Origin: Heliocidaris tuberculata | Lineage: Eukaryota > Echinodermata > Echinoidea > Camarodonta > Echinometridae | Assembly (NCBI GenBank): GCA_025618425.1 | Contig: CM046850.1 | Coordinates: forward strand, 8,659,749-8,723,748 | Direction of reading: 5' to 3' | DNA length: 64,000 nt | Part shown: positions 43,160-54,597 of the stretch, in pieces | How the letters are laid out: every line of letters begins with the position of its first letter | How positions within the stretch are numbered: position 1 is the first letter of the stretch | Program-made: the position numbers and the translations under genes | Notes under the pieces: model-generated | Databases searched by the model: none | Told to the model about the DNA's origin: nothing | The model's input: the letters and a program-made list of their open reading frames with translations, nothing else

Positions 43160-43490
43160 TTTCTGACCCAACTCTAAAACTGAAGAAGTTTTAGCTTCCA
43201 AACATTATACTTTTGGCATATTTACAAGTGAACTCTTATTTTCAGACCATATTCTTTAAATGAAGAGCTGTCAGGGTCCAAATATTATATTTTTTATTAA
43301 AATGTCCATTTTACTCATATTCAGACTAGACTCTAAAAGCGAAGAACTTTCAGCTTCCAAATATTTTAACCCCTGGAATTCTACAATTTTACCCGTTATT
43401 TTCTGACCAAAACTGTGAAAATGAGGAACCAGTGGCAATTCATTATACCATTATTTTCTGACCAGACTCTAAAAGTGAAGAACCAGTAAT
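43160..43490 (+). repeat. Degenerate ~65-bp tandem repeat, about five units
   Basis: Units contain '(ttttc)tgac(c)...actctaaaa(c/g)tgaagaa'; intronic. Only the last unit is seen before the paralogous exon at 39839. Confidence 0.5.
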
Positions 43491-43525
43491 CAGGTCATGT
43501 GATCCAAACCTCTCATCTGTTCTAG

Positions 43526-43582
43526 CCGAAGCCATCAAGGCATCATCTGAATCCAGTGCTGCATCCTCAGTGGTTCAAGCAA
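43526..43582 (+). CDS. RANBP2: Small linker exon before RanBD4
   Basis: 57 bp, phase 1-1; acceptor gttctag, donor GCAA|GTAAGC. Reads A-E-A-I-K-A-S-S-E-S-S-A-A-S-S-V-V-Q-A, a duplicate of exon 39839-39895. The strong donor supports it as a real exon. Confidence 0.72.
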
Positions 43583-44141
43583 GTAAGCCATCTTGAGTAT
43601 GGGCAGGTTTGGAACAAAGTACATACATGTACATATCCCCTTTGAGAGTATCAGTTTCATTTAGGATTACTACAATAGTCAAGGACTATGTATCACAGAA
43701 GTTGACATTGGGGGATATATGTATGTTCAGGCAAGTTGGTTTTACTTGAATAAGTCACATGACCAGTAATCAGGTCATGTGATCCCAATCTCACCTGCTC
43801 CAGTTGAAGGCATCATTTGAATCCAATTACATGTCCTCAATGATAAGTTATTTTCCAGGAATGCCTTGATCACTGTAGGGGGTTTGTAGCCCTTTTTAGC
43901 ATATTGATTTCATTGAGGGCTACTGCAATAGTCAGTGGCTGTATATCACAGAAGTTGAAATTACAATGTAAATAAAATGCTCAATCAAGTTGGCTTATAT
44001 ATGATTGAATGCATTGATTTTTTTTTATTATAATGATTCCCACGAAAGTCAGTGGCTGTGTATCACATCAATTGACATATGATGAATCTATTCAGGGAAA
44101 TACAGTTAATAAATTGTGAAAATCTTGTTAAATTTTGCTAG

Positions 44142-44392
44142 TTGGAGGTGAAGTAAATCCTGAGGAAGAAAGAGACATCCATTTCCAGCCGATCATCAAA
44201 CTCCCAGGAAACGTTGACCTCGTCACAGGGGAGGAGCAAGAAGTGGCTGCGTTTGTTGGGCGTGGCAAGCTCTACCGGTTTGATGGAAGGGCGCGGCAGT
44301 GGAAGGAGAGGGGTGTCGGTGATATCAAGATCATGAAGGAGGAGGACACTGACGTGTATCGTATTGTTATGAGGAGAGATCAGACACACAAG
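44142..44392 (+). CDS. RANBP2: RanBD4, first-half exon
   Basis: 251 bp, phase 1 in, phase 0 out. Differs from RanBD3's exon at few residues (I-I-K-L-P-G-N; F-V-G-R-G-K-L-Y-R-F-D-G-R-A). All core RanBD motifs are present. Surrounding introns are also copied. Confidence 0.9.
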
Positions 44393-44934
44393 GTGAACAT
44401 AATAGTAGTCCTGATGTAAGGAATGGCCAGACCTTAACGTTAACAATAAACTATACGCATATACATGTACAATGTAATGATAACCATAATGACAAAAGAG
44501 GTCACACCGGTCTGAATGATAAAATCATTGGGGTTCTTTAAATCAAGCACGATGAACACTGCTCACATGACTTCTTCTGGACTGACGTCACATCGAAAGA
44601 GTAATATTATTGGCTAACATATATTATCATTTATAGGTCTGTAACAGTGAAATCATTGAGGTAGGCTTATTAGAATAAATTGTTTATGTCTGACGTATAA
44701 CAACGATTTCAAATTCATTTTCCACATAAACAACCAGAGAGTAATTTAGGAACGATTCATTGTTGTTATAAACATTGTTATGAGGACTGACTGGCCCTTT
44801 ATATAGTTTTTCAACTTCTCTAAGCATCTGACAGTTATTAACCCATTATTAATGCATGCATATAGTACATGTACATGTACGTGCAGCACCTACACTCCCT
44901 TTGGAGAATTCCTACTGTGTGGTCACATGAGGGT

Positions 44935-45062
44935 AGAAGAAAGGCTTTTGGCATCCTACCAGGTACGTCCCAATTATTCTCCTGGGTATGGAGGGGCAAA
45001 AGTTGAACGTCTTTCCAAGTAACATGATTGCTATGTTGGGGCTGAAACCCATGACCTTTATT
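44935..45062 (-). mobile_element. Antisense tRNA-SINE fragment
   Basis: Paralogous copy of 42470-42612, just upstream of the terminal exon, with small indels. Confidence 0.6.
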
Positions 45063-45074
45063 CATTATTTATAG

Positions 45075-45314
45075 GTGTGTGCCAACCACTACATCACTTC
45101 CTCCATGGCCCTGCATCTCATGTCTAGTTCAGACCGTGCCTGGGTGTGGCATGCCATGGATGCAGCCGATGGAGAACCCACTTCAGAGCAACTAGCCATC
45201 AAGTTCAAAGATCCCTCAATCGCGTCCTCCTTCAAAGAGAAGTTTGAAGAAGCCCAGGCCAAGATCAGACTCCGAGAGTGTTCTCTTGAAATACCACAGC
45301 AGTTTTACCAATAA
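45075..45314 (+). CDS. RANBP2: RanBD4, terminal exon of locus B
   Basis: 80 codons including TAA. V-C-A-N-H-Y-I-T-S-S, W-V-W-H-A-M-D, E-Q-L-A-I-K-F-K, then R-E-C-S-L-E-I-P-Q-Q-F-Y-Q and stop. No cyclophilin domain follows, unlike vertebrates. The stop lies within an AATAAA (45310-45315), which is too close to be a usual poly(A) signal. Confidence 0.9.
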   Translation: MCANHYITSSMALHLMSSSDRAWVWHAMDAADGEPTSEQLAIKFKDPSIASSFKEKFEEAQAKIRLRECSLEIPQQFYQ

Positions 45315-45745
45315 ATCAGCAAAAATCTCCTTTTTATAAGTATCTCTGGCACTAGAGTAATAGTAATGATATAATGAATTATAGATTTTTTTGTATATTT
45401 ATGCATATCATATTATATTATATCATAACATATTTTCATCTTTGACGGATTGTGTAAGAACTACTTTTTTGTTTTGGGTGTGATAAGACAGCTTACAGAC
45501 TTTTGTCATTTGATCTTCTCGTTTCGACTGTATATTTTGACTGTATGTGATTTTAGTTGTTTAACAAGTAGCACGTCCACCAAAACAGATGCATATGTGC
45601 TAATGAATTGGGGTCATATCAGCGTCATTTGTACACATACTAACTGCCTTATACCACAGGTGTAAATTTTTGCAGTTCTTTGGAATTACAGAATGCCGGA
45701 GGATATTTTGGATTCAGCAGCGTTATGCCGCTGCCGCATCATAAG
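45315..45745 (+). other. 3' untranslated/downstream region of locus B
   Basis: First bases match the locus A downstream sequence. AT-rich repeats (tatattatatcat) around 45407-45430. No exon seen. Confidence 0.45.
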
Positions 45746-48222
45746 TTTGAGTTTAAGTTTAAGTTTATTTATTCATTTGTCTTTCCAACAATAAGTAACA
45801 TAACAATAACATTAACACTTTCGTTCAGCAATAGTATCAATAACAACTGTAACACTAGGCTTTACAAGTATAACATGAATATATGAGTACATGTACATTG
45901 AAATAGTAAGAAAGAGTAACAGTATTTTGAGAAAGGCAAACGAGGAGACCTTGGTGAAGCATAGCTTGTAAGATAAGGTCCCTCAGAAATAAAAAGAATG
46001 TATATATAACTTAAAATATATATATAATCGAAGAAAACAAAAGTAGTAACATGAAATACACAATATCAAACAGAAAAACAAAGCAAAACAAAAAAGGATG
46101 AAGAAGGGAGGCTATGTACAATAGGGGCAAGGGAAATTTTTAACATCACAAGACGAGGATAGGAGTGAAAAGGGGGTGGGGGTGGGAAGGGAAGATAAAG
46201 ATATAACAAAAGGTTACGTGAGACGACAAAAGGCGTACACAAACACGACAAAAATGTGACAAAAAGACAGCTGGCTTTCAAGAATACAATACATTAATAC
46301 ATTAAAAAAAAAATTTGTTTAAAGGAAGTCTGACATAAAGTTATATGCATTTGAAATGTATCATACAGGATTGACTATTAGTTACTGACATCAACATAAT
46401 TTGAAGATACCACGAATCAACACAGTAATTCCTTAAAAGATGAAACTTCAGACTACGTTTAAAAGCTGATTTACTCAAAACTTGTTTAATGCTTGCATCA
46501 AGCGAGATCCAAAACCTAGGTCCAGTACATACTAGCGTATTAAGAGTAAATTGTGTCCTTGCACGGGGTAAGTGCAAACCTGAAGCCTGTCTTGTGGCAT
46601 ATCTATGAATTTCACTATATTTCTTAAAACGTTTGGCTAGTGCTAGTGGGAGGTCACCTGCATTAAAATCATACATTAGAGACCCTAACTGCATAAAATA
46701 GATATCTTCCACTTTGAGAATTTTATGTTGATGAAAGAGAGCATTAGCGTGAGCACGAAAATGAGCATTACAAATTATTCTTATAACTCTCTTTTGGATC
46801 AAAAATAGCTTTTCGTTTTGCAATTTTGAAGAATTACCCCAAGCTAAGTAACATACCATAATTAATATATGGAAGAATTAAAGTCGAATACAGGATAAAC
46901 AATATTTCTTTTGGAATAACTGTTTTCAGTTTGCGTATAACACCAGTATTTCGTGTTAAGAGCTTACAAAGGTTATCCACATGAATTTTCCAATTCAGTT
47001 TGTCATCAATATACAGACCAAGAAATTTTGTTCAATTTACTCTATTTATCGAAACTCCTCCAAACAAAACATTTCTAGGTACCATTTTAGTAGAATTGCT
47101 AAAAAGCATATAATTGGTCTTCTGAAAATTTAATGATAGTTTGTTTGCATGAATCCAAGTTATATTACTTAGCTCAATATTAACTGTTTGTAAAAGGCCC
47201 CGAGGATTCTTGTGTGATAAAAATATATTTGAGTCTTCTGCAAATAAAATAAATGAAAATACATCAGAGCAATATTGAAAATCATTAATATATATAAGAA
47301 ATAAAAGTGGACCAAGAAGTGATCCTTGTGGAACTCCACACGTGACATTCTGTAATCCCGACTTTGTATCATTCAGCGAAACAAACTGCCTCCTATTAGC
47401 TAAGTAGCTTGTGAACCAGTCCGAGGCTTTTCCTCTGACTCCATAATGAGATAACTTCTTTAATAATATAATATGATCAACAGTGTCGAATGCCTTGGAG
47501 TAATCCAGAAAAATACCAGTTGTTGTGGTAGAAATTTTATCAGTAAAGTGTAATATAGCATGAGTTGTTGTGTGCTTTTCATGAAAACCAAATTGGAAAT
47601 TAGAAAAAGTCTGACTCACAAAAATTTCACCGTCCTGACATAAGTTTTTCAAGAATTTTGGAAAATGTTGATAACAGGGAAATTAGATGATAATTAGTCA
47701 ATAATTGGGGGTCACCCTTCTTAAAAATAGGTATCACCTTTGCTATTTTCATATTCACATGGACAATACCATTTATCATTAATAAATTAAAAATATGTAC
47801 AAGAGGCTGTACAATCCCTAGTATGTATAACATTCTTTATTAAATCATTTGAAATACCGTCATATCCTGGACTTTTCCTTTTTTTAAGGGAATTCACGAC
47901 ATTAAAAAGTTCTTCTTCATTTGTTGGGAATAAAAATAAACTACTTGGGTTTGGTTCCCGTAATAATCAGGGAACATTTTCTTGCAGCGAGGCACTGCCC
48001 TTGACAAATTGGGACCAATATTACAAAAACAATCATTAAATTTCTCAACAATGACACTTTTATTTTCAATCAGTTCACCATTGATTCTAATGTCATGTAT
48101 ATTTGATTTTTTTCTGAGTGGGTTTGAAAACATTTCTAATAACTTTCCATGTGTCTCTAATATTATTCACAGTTGAGTGAAACTGGTCAGAATAATATTT
48201 CTTCTTTGCTGTGCGCAGAATA
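45746..48222 (-). mobile_element. 5'-truncated non-LTR retrotransposon with broken RT frame
   Basis: Minus-strand frames in order: D-T-W-K-V-I / S-N-I-H-D-I-R-I-N-G-E (about 48170-47894), K-V-I-P-I-F-K-K-G-D (47833-47627), a long RT frame at 47652-47032 (F-L-D-Y-S-K-A-F-D-T-V-D-H, G-V-P-Q-G-S-L-L-G-P-L) and a C-terminal frame 46859-46341. The catalytic F-A-D-D has become F-A-E-D. The 3' end carries a short (CTTAAA)-type tail at 45746-45770 instead of poly(A). Frameshifts and the altered active site make it inactive. Confidence 0.85.
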
Positions 48223-48229
48223 GATCATA

Positions 48230-49275
48230 TTCTTGTGTGCACTCTAACTGCCACATTCTTTAATGGATTTCTTTCAAATTTTGTATGGAGATGTATCTTG
48301 GTATAATCTACACACCTATAATTTTTGGTGATGCTGCCCCCAGTGTTCCATCTTTTATAGGGTAAAAGGCCATATTTTTGTGGATGGTTTGTATGCACTC
48401 TATTGGCTACATTTCTCAACAGATTTTGATTGAAGGTTTATCTTGGTATAATCTAGAAGCCTATAGATTTTGGTGATGCTGCCTCCAGTGTTCGTCTTAT
48501 ATAGGGTCAAAGGTCATATTTTGATGTCTTGTGTGTGTGCAGTCTAAATGCCACATTTCTTTACAGATTTCTTTCTAATTTTGTATGGAAGTGTATATTG
48601 GTAAAATTGGAAGTGTATATTGGTAAAATTACGCACCTATAGTTTTTGGTGATGCTGCCACCAGTGTCCTATCTTTTATAGGGTCAAAGGTCATACTTTG
48701 GAGGATGGGATGAGTGCACTCGATCTGCAGGCCACATTTCTTGATGGATTTCTTTCAAATTTTGTATGGAAATATATCTTGGTACAATCTACACATCTTT
48801 ATTTTTGGTGATGCTGCCCTCATTGTTCCATCCTTTATAGGGTCAAAGGTCATTTATCCCTTTAGTGCGCTCTTAGTGCCACATTTCATTACACATTTTT
48901 TCAAATTTTTTATGGAGGTGTATCTAAGTCAAATCTATACATGTACATCTTCAGTTTTTGGTGATGCTGCCACCAGTGTTCCGTCTTTTATAAGATCAAA
49001 TTAAGGTCATATTTTGGTTGCTGTCTTGCATGCACGTACTCTGCCGGTCACATTTTTCAACTGATTTCTTTCAGATTCGAGGTCCATCATAGTTTACTTT
49101 AAACCTCTACAGTTTTTGGTGATGCTGCCCCGTGTTACGCCTTTTACAGGGTCAAAGGTCGTATTTTAGTGGATATCTTGTGTGCGCTCTGCAGGTCACA
49201 TTTCTTGACAGATTTCTTTCAAATTTTCTATAGAGATGCATTGTACTCTGTATTGTTTTGGTATGCTGCTCCTAG
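48230..49275 (+). repeat. Seven tandem ~150-bp units with DR1-like motifs
   Basis: Units aligned on 'ggtgatgctgcc' at 48327, 48472, 48648, 48807, 48960, 49118 and a variant near 49258. Most contain 'tttataGGGTCAAAGGTCAtattt'-type sequence; GGGTCAAAGGTCA is exact at 48504, 48681 and 48840, with one mismatch at 49149. No coding frame persists across units. Confidence 0.85.
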
Positions 49276-50089
49276 TGTTGACAATAGTCCGGGCCACTGG
49301 TGGCGATCTCTACATCCTTTTGTTTGAGGGAGGGGAGATGATGACACAAAAATCGCTGCCAGTGCCGGGGGATGCATTCGTATTGCGGGGCAATGGACAT
49401 TTCTAGTTTTAATATAGATCTGTTGAATGTTGTTTTTAGAAATAGTAAGGCTGCATTTGATGTTCCCTCTTGTAAAATACGCCACACATGTTACTGAACG
49501 ATCTGCCTCTGTGCTTGATGAAATATTAACTATTATTACCTATACAGGGCATTTTAGCTCCAAAATAAAAAGCCGTATTTTGCACGCTACTCCGAAACCG
49601 TAACCGGAGCGGGCATTATTTGCCATATTGCCCTCTTCCGCGTTTTCTCCATAGACCAATGTACTAAAAAAGAGGGCAACATGTTGCCATATTCCACCCT
49701 TTCTTGTCAATGCACTTTTATCAAAGTGCATACGTGCAGTTTTTTGTATGTGTTAAAGTGTACAAAGGCTTTAACAATGGATACGCGCGGTAACAATTTA
49801 CGTCATAATTGCTTGGCCCAGATTAATACATGATATGAATAACCTGAAAAAAGAGGGACTGAACAGGCACACAGACTTGTCTGTAATTGCTACAAGATAG
49901 GCATATACCTGATATAAATAATAGTAATAATATTGGCTGACTCTACTTTCAAGGGGATATTGAAAACATTGCCCTTAAAAGAAGCATATTGCCCTCGTCT
50001 TCAACTAAAGGCAATATGATTCTGTTGCAAGCAATATATTCTGACATCCCCCTCAAGGCCATCCAATAAATAAATGCTAGTTGCTTAAT
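49276..50089 (+). other. Non-coding, no gene recognised
   Basis: Around 49489 'gttactgaac...tctgcct' resembles 9535, and 50090 onward resembles 9570 onward; the intervening ~550 bp are absent from the other copy. Confidence 0.45.
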
Positions 50090-53000
50090 CTGAATGGGAA
50101 TAATTATTACAGATATTTCTGATCATTTTTCTCTCTGTTGTATTTCCTGTTATTGATCTGTTAACTTTAAATAAGAAACAGTAAGAGTAAAGAGAGAATG
50201 AAGCAGGAAAATACCTTACATTTTGTTATATTTGAGTTAAGTGATACAGTTGTCAATTGATAAATACATGTATAATGTTGATAATAGTTATTATGACTAC
50301 ACAGATGAAATTTATAAGTGCATATATTTGTTTTCCTTTTGAATCTTCTTGAAAGAAAAAGAACAGAGAGATAAACAATGGTTTATAAATGAAATATGTA
50401 AACTGAGTACTCAAATATGCTGTATATATAAAATGTTTAATATATAAAATGTTTATTACAGATTCTATGCAATACAGGAAAGATATTTATATAGTATTTT
50501 GTAATAAAGTTACAAATGTAATTATAATTGCCAAAAAGCAATACTCTGTGAATAGACTGAATCATTTCAAAGGAAGTATTAAAAAAACACTGGATTTTGT
50601 AAATCATGTGTTTGGACAAGCTTTATGTAGACTGTAAAAAAATATATGCAATAAGGAATTATTCACTGACGATAAAACCATTTGTGAATGAATGAATGAA
50701 TAATTTATTAGTATTGGACACTACTTGAATCTTTCATTAGATCATTGCATTAATATTTTTTATGGAAAAAGTAAACTAAAGGCATTTTTAAAACATCTAA
50801 TTGAAAAATAAATATATTATAAATGATTGTAAAACTAACACAAATGCTAAATTTGACAAGATTAATGTTAAGGTGGTTATAAATGTGTGATATACTTTTA
50901 TGTGAAAATCTTGTGTGCATTATTTCAATCAGTGTCTTTTACAGGGAAATTTTCTGATCCACTGAATAAACAAGAGTCATCCTAGTTTACAAAAGTGGAA
51001 CTCCTAAAATTGTGTCATATCATTGCCCCATATCTGTATTGAAATTTTCCAAAAAATAATGGAGAAGTATACTTATAGGCATCTTGACAAGTTTATCTCT
51101 AGGTGCAATATTATCAGAAAATACTCAATATGGCTTCAGGTTAAGACATTCTTCTTTGTTTATTTCAATAGATTTTATTAATAAAGTGACATGTGCAATT
51201 GATAATAAAGAATTAATTGTGGTTTGTTCATATGAAGTTTTTTACACTCGAGACTATCAAATATTACTTTAAAAAATCAATTTGTATGGCATAACAGGAA
51301 TAAGACTAACAACTTTTCGAAAACTGTCTTTCAAATTGTAAGCAGCAGGTGATTTGATATGCTCATTAAAAAATCTTTAAAACCTAAAAATAAAATGTGT
51401 GCCCCAAGGATGAATTCTTGGACCTCTTTATTTCTTTTAATGAATGACACTTTGCAATGTATTATGTTTGCAGATGACACCAGTATCTTTTTTGATAAAA
51501 TCTTTCAGACCATGTGGATGTTATTTGTAACTTAGGCATTATCAAAGAATAATGATGTAATATGTAAACTGAAATCTATTCTTAGGACCATACTGAAGAG
51601 GATATATATATTGTAACTCTGCTGTCATTCCATATTTGTATTATAGCATCATTGTACAGATAAACTTATCTGTAGCCTCTCGTGACACAGTAGTCAAATT
51701 ATGGAAAATATGTAATGATAATTTTAATCATGCATTAGTTCTTTCCTCGATCATCACCTTTAATAATTCACACACAATCTTGCATTTTGGTGATTTGTAT
51801 TTATACAAAGTTTTAATTTTTATGTACTTAAAATGTGTCATGTACAACTTCTCTACAAGTCTTTCCTAGATTATTTTAGTCTTCATTATAATATTCATAA
51901 TCATAAAACATGAAGTGTTGTAAATTTTCACTTGCCACAAATGTGTTTATTTTTAAAGTAAAAATTAAGGACCAAACAGTTTTACTTCGCCTCCTCCCAT
52001 GATTAAAGAATCACAATTTGTTCAATTTTAAAGCAGGTTAAAAGAGTATATTTTTGCAAAGTATTAACAATCTTTAACTTTTTATTCTCTTTTATCTGTA
52101 CAATACAATGTGAATAACATTTTGCAGTGTATTATGTTTGCAGATGACACCAGTATCTTTTTTGATAAAATCTTGCTGACCATGTGGATGTTACTTGTAA
52201 CTTAGGCATTATCAAAGAATAATGATGTAATATGTAAACTGAAATCTATTCTTAGGACCATACTGAAGAGGATATATATATTGTAACTCTGCTGTCATTC
52301 CATATTTGTATTATAGCATCATTGTACAGATAAACTTATCTGTAGCCTCTCTTGATATAGTAGTCAAATTATAAAATGTGTAATGATGATTATTAATCAT
52401 GCATTTTTCTTGCCTCATTACCTGTAATAATTCATACAAAATCTTACATTTGAATTTATACCAAGACTTAATTTTATTTACTTAAAAATGTGCTATATAC
52501 AACTTCTCTGCAAGTCTTTCCTAGATTATTTTAATCTTCATTGCAATATTCATAAACCATAGAACATGAAATGCTGTAAATTTTCACTTGCAACAAATGT
52601 GTTTATATTTTTAAAGTAAAAATTAAGGACCAAACAGTTGGACTTTTATTAAAGAATCATAATTCTATGAAAGTTTTAAAGCTTTTTTAAAGAGTATATT
52701 TTTGCAAAGTATAAACAATCTTTAATTTTTGATTCTCTTTTATCTGTACAATAAGCCATACACTATGTTTTGTTTAGTGTTTTAGTGTAAATGTTCGTTT
52801 TTGTTAGGTTCATGTATAAACTGGTATACGTATATCAAATTTTTCAAAATATAGCTCTATATACCATACTTAAAAGGATCACATACATTCCTAGCTGATG
52901 TTTGCTACACAAATTATTTTTCATACTTATATACCTTATGCCATGTTCTTTGTATATTACTATTGTTGTGTTATTGAAAATTAATATTAGAATGAATAGA

Positions 53001-53235
53001 TGATAAACAAAATGCTCTATTTTGTGTAAAATGTATCTTGTCAGTCTTTGTGCTTACGTACCTGATATCCTCTTTAATTCAAAATTTGATTGAATAAAAA
53101 TTATGTCTTTTATCTTCTATTCATTATGTTTTTGTCTTTGGAAGGTACTTGCCAATACATAGTATCTATACCGTAAAGGAAGAGGACATCGATAAAATAG
53201 ACCATTATTATTGATTTTCAATTTGTAGAGTAATC
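50090..53235 (+). mobile_element. Decayed non-LTR retrotransposon relic, copy 2
   Basis: Collinear with 9570-11940. The RT region reads F-I-N-K-V-T-C-A-I-D-N-K-E-L-I-V-V-C-S-Y-E-V-F-Y-T at 51180-51250 and F-A-D-D-T at 51467. A 670-bp block is tandemly duplicated (51450-52100 and 52120-52770), giving a second F-A-D-D-T at 52137. Non-functional. Confidence 0.6.
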
Positions 53236-53480
53236 CATGCCCATGCACCCAGTGGTATTGCTGCAAGGGGGCCACGCACCCCCCCCCCCCCCCCCAATCG
53301 TGTGGTGAAAAATGAAAAGGAAAAAAAAATGCAAGAAAATAGAGAAAGGGAGAAGGAGAAAAGGATGAGGAAAAAAGGACGTCTGGACCACCTCCCACAC
53401 CTTTGCCCTTTTTAGTTGCCGTGTAAATTTGCATACCAGCCTCCCCTCAATAGATGGATGGACTGGTGCTATGCCAGAGT
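53236..53480 (+). other. C-run and purine-rich insertion
   Basis: A 17-nt C run at 53279-53295 followed by an A/G-rich stretch; interrupts the similarity to 11940-12560. Confidence 0.5.
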
Positions 53481-54010
53481 TAAGGGAAAGTCCTCCCTTA
53501 CAATAATTTGGTTTTAAAAGAAGCAGAAATATTAAAGAAACAGGTCAATTAAAGTTTGAGCAAAATCCGATAAGAAATAAGGAAGTTATGAATTTTTGAA
53601 GATGTAATCAATCAAATACAAATTAACAACTCTGTGACATATCTTGCAAGCTCTTCTCCTATTTGCTCCGAAGGCTACACAAAAATTCATAATTTATTAT
53701 TTTCTTTGTTTTTGATGAGGGAATAGATTTGTATCATACATGTTTTGGGTAACTGCATATTTCTAGGGTACATGTAGAATAACATTTTCTTTAGAGAAAA
53801 TGGAAATTTACTACTTTTTCAGTACAGGGCAAATGGGAGAGAGGAGCTCGGAAGATACGACACGGAGTTGCCAATTTGTGTTTGATTCATTACAACTTCC
53901 AAAATTCATAACTTTCTTATTGGATTTTGCTCAAACTCTCATTGATCTGTTTCTATATTTTTTTATACTTCTTTTAAAACCAAATTGATATCAGGATGGA
54001 CTTCCCTTAT
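53481..54010 (+). mobile_element. MITE with ~120-150-bp inverted arms
   Basis: Ends TAAGGGAAAGTCCTCCCTT and GATGGACTTCCCTTA. 'aatttggttttaaaagaag' and 'cttcttttaaaaccaaatt' mirror each other, as do the 'tttgagcaaaatcc' blocks. No transposase. Confidence 0.75.
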
Positions 54011-54192
54011 GAAGTCTTAAAAAGATGTTATTTCTAAAAACTTTCTGAAAGGGGAATGGGATAACGCATTCTTTCACACAAACTTGTTATCTTCTCACAC
54101 AAGTTTTATAACAGGGGCATTTCTCTGAAAATTACTTTCTTATTAAAACAAAAAGCAAAATTTGGACTCCTATTGTATACCCTTATAGTTAA

Positions 54193-54593
54193 CCCTTTTG
54201 AGACAATTGACCACATTTTGTGGTTTGGCTGAATAACTTTTGATTCAGAGCTCTGAAAATATACCAGATGCATGAGTAGAAAGAACAAAAATTTCTGCAC
54301 ACACTGTCCATTTTTGTCGCATGACCATATTGCGTCTGATGTCAGGAATTTTAAAAACAAGAATAAGCTTTAAAATCCTTAAATTGGCAAGACATTGAGA
54401 GGTTCAAAATCATTTTTTAAAATCAAAATTGGCAATTTTGTAAACTTTTGTGACATAATTCCTAACCAGGTATATTTCTTAAAGACATTACACCTTATTA
54501 GAATCATGTAGAACTAAAAGAAAAATGTTGTTGCCAATTTGAAGAACAAAATGTGATCAATTCAGCCCTTAAATAATTCCTGTCCTGAAAGGG
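54193..54593 (+). mobile_element. piggyBac-like MITE with TTAA target duplication
   Basis: 401 bp between TTAA (54189-54192) and TTAA (54594-54597). Ends CCCTTTTGAGACA and TGTCCTGAAAGGG, with inner mirrored 'accacattttgtgg' / 'acaaaatgtgatc'. The paralogous site near 12707 has a single TTAA and no element. TTAA duplication and CCC..GGG ends fit piggyBac. Confidence 0.85.
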
Positions 54594-54597
54594 TTAA

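Larger units (their letters stand above)
17943..45314 (+). other. RANBP2: Locus B: RanBP2/Nup358-like gene without visible TPR exons (spliced)
   Basis: Exons: 17943-18205 (with stop), 22457 or 22462-22576, 23274-23819, 24505-25050, 25733-26278, 27081-27543, 31631-31959, 32466-32717, 33607-34977, 35333-35624, 36825-36979, 38722-38962, 39839-39895, 41694-41944, 42636-42951, 43526-43582, 44142-44392, 45075-45314. Every junction keeps frame, giving roughly 2,100 codons. Domain order: helical/coiled segment, repeated linkers, RanBD1, two zinc fingers with FG repeats, RanBD2, RanBD3, RanBD4, stop. Compared with human RanBP2 it lacks, in this window, the TPR domain, most zinc fingers, a recognisable SUMO-E3 internal-repeat region and the cyclophilin domain. 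Confidence 0.85.

Noticed and set aside
48230..49275. CRISPR-like array
   Set aside because: Units are contiguous diverged ~150-bp repeats without constant repeats and unique spacers, in a eukaryotic context.
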